From positions 92,464 to 156,463 of the forward strand of contig JAIFAC010000168.1 of assembly GCA_026545765.1 (NCBI GenBank): a stretch of 64,000 nucleotides of DNA, written 5' to 3'. A program made the translations under genes and the position numbers. Source of the stretch: Plantago major. Taxonomy: Eukaryota; Streptophyta; Magnoliopsida; Lamiales; Plantaginaceae. The notes under the pieces are model-generated. The model had not been told where the DNA came from. It ran no database searches and worked only from the letters and a program-made list of their open reading frames with translations. Positions 55,650-64,000 of the stretch are shown one piece after another (within the stretch, counting starts at the first letter, position 1; every line of letters starts with the position of its first letter).

Positions 55650-58600
55650 AAAAGGATGAAGATTGATCAGAATTAAAGGAAAAAAGGAGTTTCAGAAGTT
55701 TGTTTTCTGCAATTTTTCCGGTTACCGTAGAGACAGTAGTCTGGTGCTGTTTTCAGCTAGGTAAGACTCAATTTCTCTGCTCCTTTTTTTGCTTTTCTTT
55801 TTCAATTTTTTTAAAATCAAATCTGGAAAAAAGGGTTCTGCAAGTAGCACTGACTGTTATAGAATGGTTGTACGAATGGATTACTTTGAGTTTTTGGGTT
55901 TAATTTTTTTGTTTGGCAGATTTTTGATCCGATTTTAGTCCAGGGTTTGTTTGAATATGTACTGTTTTTGTTTAAGTTATTAGCTTTTCTAGCTTTTGTT
56001 CGTGATTAGGGTTTGTGCCACTTGTCATTGTTAATTCTGATATGGGTGAAAAGTAACAACCGACGAATGCGAAAGTAATTGATTGTTGGGATAATAAGCA
56101 TGGGGAATTTTAGTTTTAGCAGCTAGTGAATGCTGGTTGAATTCATCTATTTCTTATAGAGTAGAAGCTTTCAGGATAATGTGGACTGGAGTATATCAAT
56201 ATCTCGTATAATAGAAATGTTGAATTGCTGAAAGATGATGGTGAGTTAAATTAATTTTCCTGCAATCGGAGACAGCCATTATGCATTTAGTTCTGGGAAA
56301 ATGTTGATGCGTTTTGCCGTGCTTATGTGCACCTGGTGGATTTTTTTTGTCTTTTATGGTTGATTGTTTGGCTATATACAATAATACTACTAAACATGGA
56401 TGTGTGGGGATTAGTGCTAAATTGGAAAGGATGGTTACAAATGGTATCTGAGAACTAGGTTATTATAACCAGAAACCGTGATTGTCAAATTGTGCTGTTT
56501 TCACGAACTATTTCTTCATTGGTATCAATAGTCCATTGTTGGAGATTTAACACTTCCAGTGTGATGTTTGAGTTCTGATGATTGTCTATAGTTTGTGTTT
56601 GTCGGAGTGATGGCAGAGAACATTCTTCCATTGAGTTTGATGATATCGTGAAAAGTGTATGATTTTTTATAAAACCGAGTATGTTACTTTCTCCGCTATC
56701 TTCATTTGTTGTTATTTACCTGCAAACTGGTTCGCTTAATTGCTACCACATTGTTTTAGCCTGCCAGTTTGCATTACTTAAGAGACCATAATGCTTATGC
56801 TGTCATCAATTTTTCTTTATCTCAGTTGCTGGTCCAAAATTGATTTTGATAAGTACATTTATTTATTTCCGCTTTCTCTTATTGTTCTTGATTTTAAAGT
56901 ACTTCACCAAATACTGTATCTTATCAAAATCTTTCTGGTAAAGAAGAGAGGATGCGAAGGAGGGGTGCTAAACCATGGTATAAACGAGTGTAATAACCGA
57001 AAAAATTAGAGAGGAAGAAAGACGATTAGTAGTATAAAAGATAATTATCTCTGGATAAGCTATGTCGAGAAGCATCATAGTGTTGGGACTGATGCCACAT
57101 ATAGGATTTTGAATGGCTAGGAACTCAAATTCCTCTTTGAAGTTTTTAGCCATTAAATTACTAGAAAACATTCTTATTTATGTCACATAGAGCTAAGACT
57201 CTTTATTTAGGATGCAGATGCACAGTGCATAGGATGTATGTATTTCACCAAACACATCTTGAGAGCCACACTGAGAGCATGCTTTTGGCTTTTACACAAG
57301 GGTGTATGTCGTGTTGATAAGTATGGGTGGAAGAGTAAACTAACTACATGCAGGCAAGGTTAAAGTTAGGTTGGATCATAGCTTTTATTACGCTTAAACT
57401 GAAAAGCAAGATAAGGACAAACAACATTTATGATTACCTTAATCAAAACATCAAATATAGAAATAATAACAGAATACAACTGTTTCATGCACATGTGTGG
57501 TAATTGCTAATTTATTGCTACCTCCGTTCTGTTGGGTTGTATTGTATGCGCTTGCTTTTGATCATTTTTTAAGGTGGGTTTGTGGGATATATATAGTATT
57601 ATATGTACATGTAGGACATTCTTCCCATTTATTTTGAGTAGTTGGAGCATTTTCAATTATGTTAGGCGGTACCTTTTAATTTGAAGAAGAACTTACCGGG
57701 TAAATAAATTTATGGAATTGGTGGAACGGGCAAAATGGAATACATATATTTGCAGTCAAACAAATGGAAGGAGTATATTTATTGAGCATTTATTTGCAAT
57801 CTACCCCAACTAGCCCAATCGCTTTCATCTACTTTTTTTCAAATGTTCAATCCAAAACATACTTGCATATTACCCTATGACATCTATAAAAATATCAGTC
57901 GCTTTCACACCATTCTCACCTTTTATACATTACGATATAGTTTCTCTCTTTCTCACACTATCAGACGTCCATTAATTAAATCTACTCATAATATCAACCA
58001 AACTTATCCAAGTGCAGTTGCAATCCAAATGGCCTGTAGTCTCTGAGGCTAATTTGTCACTGGTAAATATCCCAGGCCCTAATGCGATGTGTGCCAAGTT
58101 GATGTTTCTTAGAATTTCATTTGAAGTTGATCATTTGCAACTTTATTAGCGTGATGAGGTAATTTATCCATTGATTTTATTTGTTGGTTGACTGCCAATT
58201 ATGTTGCTTATTGTTATTGCCGCTTCTGTTTGTTAAATAAAATTAGTACTCATTATGCTTTCACTATAATCTGATAATGGTTGGCTGTGTGCCAGTCCAT
58301 GGATTTAGGTTTGAGTTTGATGTTTCTAATAAATTATGTATGGATTGTCACTGGATTTCTGAAGAGCCTTTGGAAATAGAAGGTTATATTGTGATTCCTG
58401 TAGGAAAACAGAAGCACAACGATTGAGTGTGACATCTGAATAAAGAAAAATTTGACTGAGAATAATTAGCAAATGTTCAGTCACAAGGTACAGCAAATAG
58501 ACGAGTTAAATGAAATAGTATAATTCTGTGCATGTTATAATCATTAAGTTCTTGTTTGTGAGCTGTTATTTGTTCACTTTGATCTTTAGCTTGAATATTC

Positions 58601-58799
58601 AGCCTTTTTTTTTTTCTTTCCAAATTTCAGAAGGCCTTATCACTCTGTAGTGTAAATGGGAATAGGCTTGTTGCAGTATCGAGTCATAATTAATTCATTT
58701 GATATAAATGTAAAAACCAGAACTTTTTTTAATATCATTGTGAATTTGATTTGATTTCCTCCCACTGCATCCCTGAACTGTTTAACCATTATGTTGCAG
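55650..58799 (+). promoter_or_regulatory. GTE promoter region, non-coding leader exon and leader intron
   Basis: The leader exon ends ...TCAGCTAG at a GTAAG donor (55761), and the 3.0-kb leader intron ends at the AG before the ATG (58800). Conservation with 30430-33095 covers this whole stretch. The intron holds a Stowaway-like MITE (57521-57773) and a 470-bp segment (57861-58333) missing from the other copy. The transcription start was not determined. Confidence 0.75.
57521..57773. mobile_element. Stowaway-like MITE in GTE leader intron, copy B
   Basis: Same element as 32289-32538, with TA at both ends. Confidence 0.65.
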
Positions 58800-61700
58800 A
58801 TGGATATTGCAAATGGGTTGGTGCTTGATGGTCCAGTTGTCGATCCACAAGAAACAAATGACCCTATATGTCCTGTTGATAGCTTAAATCAACACGTGGA
58901 TGAAATTTTCACAAAGTTGATCAGGTAGAACTTTTAATTAATCTATTAAAATCAATTTGTTTATAGTTTTATTTTCTCTTACATCATCGCTACTAATACT
59001 GGTTGTGCTTCTTTGTTATATATGTGGATCTTTTGTATTACACTACGACATAAGGTTAAAGTTAAATTAAGCATCTGCATTATATTCAGGCCCTTTCGAC
59101 TTTCATGTCAATTCTTGCTTTTTGAATGACAATCCATGAGGTTTATTATTATAATTGTTTTTTTTTTTTGGGAGATTTAGTCAGAACCGACAATGGTCAT
59201 TTGATGATTTGATCTGATCTCTGAACTTATTAAAATGTGTATACCATATTTAATGAAGTCTCTTTGATTTTACAGCTTGAGCAGAAACTAACTGAGGTTG
59301 AACAATTTTATTCGGGTTCTAGTAAAAAGCAGCTGAACAACCCAAAAGTTAACTCCATTGGGAAGGATAAAGACCGGGAGAGGTTTCTTGCTGGATTTAA
59401 GAAGAGGCAACAAGATGCAGCTCGTAGAGAAGCAGCTGCTAAGAGAATGCAAGAGCTTATGCGCAAGTGTGGACCCATATTATCAACGGTGAAAATAATA
59501 TCTGCAAACTGCATATGCTTTGTGTACTTGTTTGTGTGTGGTACATTTCTGGTAAATTCTTCAATTAGTATGTACCTTACTGAAAATTGAATCCGAGGTC
59601 CATATAACTTTATAAATTTCCATTAGTGGGAACTGTTAGAGTTCCTAGTGCAAAAGGATAGTGCATGTTGTGTGTTTCCTAATCGGTATCGCCATTATTA
59701 GTTTCATCCATGCTGATATTTTTGTATTTTCCATTACCAGATAACTGAACACCTAATGGGCAGGACCTTTCATGCAGCCTGTGGATGTAATTGGTCTTGG
59801 TCTAAGTGATTATTACGAGGTAAAACCATCAACTCTCCCCCAACCCCACACACACGCACAAAATTGAAAGTTGAGTACCTTTGGGATGATCATTAGTTTA
59901 GTATACTATCAGTGACCTTGATGAGTTCAATTGTGGAACGTGTTTTAAGTATCTTTTGTTCATTTACTTGTCCATTCAATTGCTGAACACTAATTATCTT
60001 TAGAAGGATTTTAGAGCCTCTGGGATGGTTTATATAGATCTGTTAGAAACTTGGTAATAAATTTTACTGTATATTTTCTCGTTCATCAGTTAAAAATTCA
60101 ACCTGTTGTTTCTATTCGATTTTTTTGTACATTATTTGCTAGGTTATAAAGAAGCCCATGGACTTTAGTACCATCCAAAGCAAAATGGAGGCCAAAGATG
60201 GCGTTGGGTACAAGCATGTTAGGGAGATAAATGCTGATGTGAGACTGGTATTTAATAATGCAATGAAATACAACGATTTAGAAGGATGATGTCCATGTTA
60301 TGGCTAAAAATTGTTGGAAAAATTTGAGACAAAATGGCTGCAACTTTACCGAAAGTTCATGAAGAGGTATTAATTGATTTTGGAGCCATGTCAACTTATG
60401 TTACTCTTTGGACATATGTTGTCTGATTATTAGTATACTCCTTTTGTATAATCTCATTTGGTTGACTTGTTGATCTTAATGCATGTTTGGAAATCTTTTA
60501 TTTTTTCAGAACAAATATCTAAATTTCTGGACTGTGTTTTGAAGGAAAAAAGGCTGAAACAAGAAGAAGCAGAAATGCAGCATGATATCCAGCTTGCTCA
60601 AGAGGCCTCACATGCTAAAGTGGCTAGAGAGTTGAGTGCTGATGTAAGTTATGAAGTGTTGTTTATACTGGAAAAGATGATATTGCATTTCCCACCCAAT
60701 ATTACAACTTTTGAGCTTAGTCCATTATTTATATTTGTTGTGTTCTCGTTACTACGAAATCTGTGAACAAGCTCTAACTAGTCTTTTTCAGCTGGAAGAG
60801 GTTGACTTGCAACTTCGAGAACTTCGGGAACTGGTACTTCAGAGTTGCAGGTGTGTACTTTTATTTCAACCAGTTTGAATTGACAGAGTTATTTCTCAGG
60901 TTGTTTTCACTTGGGGTGATATTATGTTTTAATTATCATTATCCTTTGCACTTTTTATCTCAAGAGGTTTGTACTAGTCAGAGCCTTTAGAGGACTTAGA
61001 CTCTATCATCTTCATCTGAAAACTCATTAATTTACAGTTCAGTTCAGTTCAGATCCATTCAGTTCAGTTATGTTCAGTTCTGTTCTGCTTCGTTGTTTTT
61101 TATACTACACTTCAGTTCCATTTAGTTATGTTCAGAAGAGAAGAGCTTTAACGTGTCATGTTTCCGATGGACAAAATGTTCCATTCACTGCCTAAGGTAG
61201 CTGTTATGCTTAATTTTTTGGGGTTCACTGAAAACAAATATGCTGGAAGACTGGAAGTCTGAACTTTAAATGCAATCATATCATATGGGCAATCTCTGTG
61301 CTTTATCTGCTCTTGATCATCTCAGTTTTGGGAAGAAATTGATAAAATAAATGTTATCCCACCAACTGAAATAATTTATCCAGGCTATGAATCACCATTT
61401 GAAATCAACGCATCTGATGACATCGTAATTGTTCCAGGAAAATGTCAACTGACGAGAAGAAAAGAATTGGGAGCGCCATCAGCCGCTTCCATCTCCGAGG
61501 ACATCAACAAGGCCATCAAATCATCTCCCAGAATGAGCCTGACTTTCAAACCACGGGGGATGTTGTTGAAATTAATATCGATACACAGGTCTTTTGACAC
61601 AACTAACCATTTAATTGAGCAAATCCCACTTTACAAGGGATAAAATTTGATACAAAACCATGTGTCTGTCTTTGCAGAGTGAATCCACATTGTGGAAACT

Positions 61701-61851
61701 GAAGTTCTTTGTGAGGGAGGCGCTGCAAGCAAAGATAAAGAATGCAAGTGTTGAACCAACAGCCAACGTGACAATAACCAAAACAAGAGAAAGAAGGAGA
61801 TCTGTGATGCCATTGCCAAGAGCTCACAAAAGAAGAGCAAGAGGTGATTAA
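58800..61851 (+). CDS. GTE-type bromodomain/NET protein (GTE1/GTE6-like), eight coding exons, frame-broken
   Basis: Coding exons 58800-58924, 59276-59488, 59741-59819, 60143-60366, 60545-60643, 60792-60850, 61438-61588 and 61678-61851 all have GT-AG borders. BET-class GTE proteins read acetylated histones in the nucleus and affect transcription. In order: N-terminus MDIANGLVLD; coiled coil LEQKLTEVEQFY; RERFLAGFKKRQQDAARREA; bromodomain with FMQPVDVIGLGLSDYYE, PMDFSTIQSKMEAKDG and NNAMKYND (acetyl-lysine Asn); helix EKRLKQEEAEMQHDIQLA; NET domain KMSTDEKKRIGSAISRF, NEPDFQ, ESTLWKLKFFV; basic tail. The WPF shelf reads GPF. At least five small breaks exist: a base short at the end of exon 1, one near 59757, three in 60279-60350, compensating ones near 61485-61530, and one near 61770 (the alternative frame ends KKSKR with a stop at 61847). 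A decaying gene or consensus errors are both possible. Confidence 0.82.
61000..61135 (+). repeat. TTCAG-rich short dispersed repeat, copy 3 (GTE intron)
   Basis: ATCTTCATCTGAAAACTCAT, a run of TTCAG/TTCAGA units and TTTTTTATACTACACTTCAG follow in the same order as at 20998-21116. Lies in the intron between the last helix and the NET exon. Confidence 0.55.
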
Positions 61852-64000
61852 CTTCATTATTTGCATTCTATGTAAATTATGCAATGCAATGTAGTGTGTA
61901 TAGGAGGGATGAACAAACCAGCAGAGGTTAAATGTCTGGTTCTGTCAATTCCATCAACTTCCCCGGGAGGTGTTGAAACAGTTTTAACGGTTGTTTTTGT
62001 AAAACGGTAGAAGCTTAATTAATCTATGATTCATGTCTTTTCTCATCCTTTGTTATTACAAATGTTGCTTTAATCATCTTTCTGTTGGTCCAAAATCACT
62101 CTTCTTACCACTCCAGCAACCACTACTCCGCCTGTCTTGACACGTCCGAGAGTAGTTGAATTTAAGTCTGTCTTTGACACGCCCGGGCAGTCTCTCTGGA
62201 AGGGCGGGACTGGGAGCAGTACTGACTGCTAATACAATTAGGTAACTTTTCCTAGTCTGGAAGCACATGACTAACTTGATAGATTTAAGGATTTGTTAGA
62301 TGTATGGGCTGTCGTTGCAATAACAGCCCCACAATAGTTGTGGGGAGGGTCCCTATATACAAGTCAATAAGTCAAAAAGGATTAATTTGGAAGTTCACCA
62401 AAGTTTGTTGAGCCCCTTAAAGTCACTCGGATATATTTAGTACCGATTCACTACTACTATATCTTTTAAAGTTCTGATGTTTGAGATAGATTTAACAATT
62501 TTGAATTTATATTCATATTAGCAAGGTGACCCGTTGAGAATTAAGTGTGTTTGATGCATAACAATATTGTAATGGTGAAGCAGTGTGTTTAATACAAAAC
62601 AATCTTTTATATAATGTGTGAGAGAGTTTTCAAGTGAGCGAACAAATGAACCCGACATGTCGAGCATCATGTGATCAGGTTGTACAATATTACTCTTTCA
62701 CTATTTACAATCCATTTGTAAATTTAAATAACTAGTTAGCAGAATCCAAAACATACCAACCTGTGGTCAATGAAATCAAATTGAATAAAGCAACCTTTAT
62801 TGATTCACAAAATTACCACATCGTCAAAGAGGGAAAGTTGATCCCAGAGGTGAGATCAATCACCCTCAATATTCACAATGGGCTCCATTGTAGAAGCTCG
62901 TGTATGTATGTATGTATGTAGAAATAGAAGACAGTGACTCAGATGCAGGCCTAGATAAAGAATAAATATGACAAAATAAGACAAAGAATCTAATAACCGC
63001 TTAATATAAAATATTCTTGTTTCACGACATCAAATATTAACGTTGTCTGGGAAACATCTTTCTTTAGAATAGGAACTAGTTGCAGAATTACTGCTACATT
63101 GAGAGGTGAGGCAATAATCCCATTAATGCATAACAAATCATAAAGGTCAGAATTGTAAATGTAAAAGGCAAGAAAACAATAAAACATAGTAAGATCTTAG
63201 AATGGGACATTTTGGGTCCATATTTCTTTTCAACATTTCATCCAAACAATTTGCAATATTCTTTATGAAGCTGGTAATCAGCTCGGTGAATCCTAGATTA
63301 AACTAGGAAATACAACACTACTATATATATATATATAAAATTGATTCACGAGATAAAATTTAAACACGAAAAGTGTTCCTTTTGCACATCCAGTATCGAT
63401 GATGTAAAATCCAAACACAAAACATCGAATTCGCAAGTAAAATCTTGTAAAATCCAACATTCAGTCATCATTTAATAAAAAATCTCAAGGACACCAATGT
63501 TGTAATTTCTGATATCTCATACTGATAGGTAGCGCAATAATACGTACGACGTAATCCAATAATTTAGAAAATGGATCAGAAAACGTGCACAACTTTTTTT
63601 CGTTCAGCTCACACTTGCAAATTGTAATCCAATCTTTAGACTAAACAAGTCAAGGAAAAGGGACATGAATAACCAAATTTTTACAAATGATTTTTTTATC
63701 AATTGAATTAAGAGTATTAACCAATCTTAATATTTTCATTTCAATAAATTACTCAGAAGATATTATTGTAAATTATTTAATATAATAACAATATAATAAA
63801 ATTTAGAAATAATATTTTATAATATAACATGACTAATATTCAAAAATATTTTTAATTAAAATTAAACACAAAGTCTAATAAGAGACGGTTTTAGAAAAAT
63901 TATCTAAAGACCTCATATTATCAATAAAATCATCTACGTTATTAATCAAAATGTTACGTTGTTATAATCTAAATAAATATCATTGTTATATAAAAATACA
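61852..64000. other. AT-rich 3' flank of the GTE gene
   Basis: No gene recognised. It holds a (TATG)n microsatellite at 62898-62918, a (TA)n run at 63321-63338, and, at its end, the start of another foldback MITE. Confidence 0.6.
63871..64000. mobile_element. Foldback MITE, copy cut by window end
   Basis: AAGTCTAATAAGAGACGG, then the interior motif ATTAATCAAAATGTTACGTT as in the copies at 29826, 49740 and 55050. The right end is outside the window. Confidence 0.7.

Larger units (their letters stand above)
52628..58829. repeat. Duplicated block, copy B (LTR + RING + MITE + GTE 5' region)
   Basis: Colinear with 27383-33127; here the GTE gene continues intact into its coding exons. Confidence 0.9.

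Overview
This window is nuclear DNA from a eudicot plant. The gene types (DYW-class PPR protein, DUF569 actin-cross-linking-like proteins, subgroup-II h-type thioredoxin, GTE bromodomain protein), the spliceosomal introns and the dense plant LTR retrotransposons and MITEs all agree on this. An asterid, perhaps Lamiales, is my guess from protein style only. No prokaryotic, organellar or CRISPR-like structure was seen.

Layout. 0-0.8 kb: the 3' end and LTR of a Ty1/copia element. 2.6-8.5 kb: a 5.6-kb copia element on the minus strand, inserted in an RNase-H-like (RVT_3) reading frame that reads through once the element and one target duplication are removed. 9.0-13.25 kb: the only two clearly intact genes, a thioredoxin h with a WCKPC active site and a 4 x 30-bp in-frame repeat, and a type II DnaJ protein. 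15.25-20.1 kb: a DYW PPR gene and a DUF569 gene, both frame-broken. 23.4-24.4 kb: a second, truncated DUF569 paralog. 25.3-26.4 kb: a solo LTR with its target duplication.

27-58.8 kb is a mosaic of duplications. A block holding a copia LTR, a RING-H2 gene remnant, a foldback MITE and the promoter, leader and start codon of a GTE bromodomain gene occurs at 27.4-33.1 and again at 52.6-58.8 kb. A third RING copy lies at 48.5-50.2 kb and a short fourth at 27.1 kb. The PPR-DUF569 block of 15.25-20.1 kb is repeated at 33.1-38.2 kb and resumes at 47.7 kb. The interruption is a PIF/Harbinger-like element (38.2-47.7 kb), which itself carries a 7.5-kb non-coding, gypsy-type LTR element (39.06-46.61 kb). 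The first block is an intact empty site for the Harbinger insertion. Where the two duplicated blocks meet, at 33.1 kb, the first ten codons of the GTE gene run in frame into the start codon of the second PPR copy.

58.8-61.85 kb holds the coding exons of the GTE gene with good splice sites and a NET domain, but several one- or two-base frame breaks. 61.9-64 kb is AT-rich and ends inside another copy of the foldback MITE.

Many conserved genes here are broken only by tiny indels, often next to homopolymers, and the breaks differ between copies. Part of this may be pseudogene decay and part may be uncorrected consensus error in duplicated sequence. The sequence alone does not separate the two, so frame breaks should be read with that caution.
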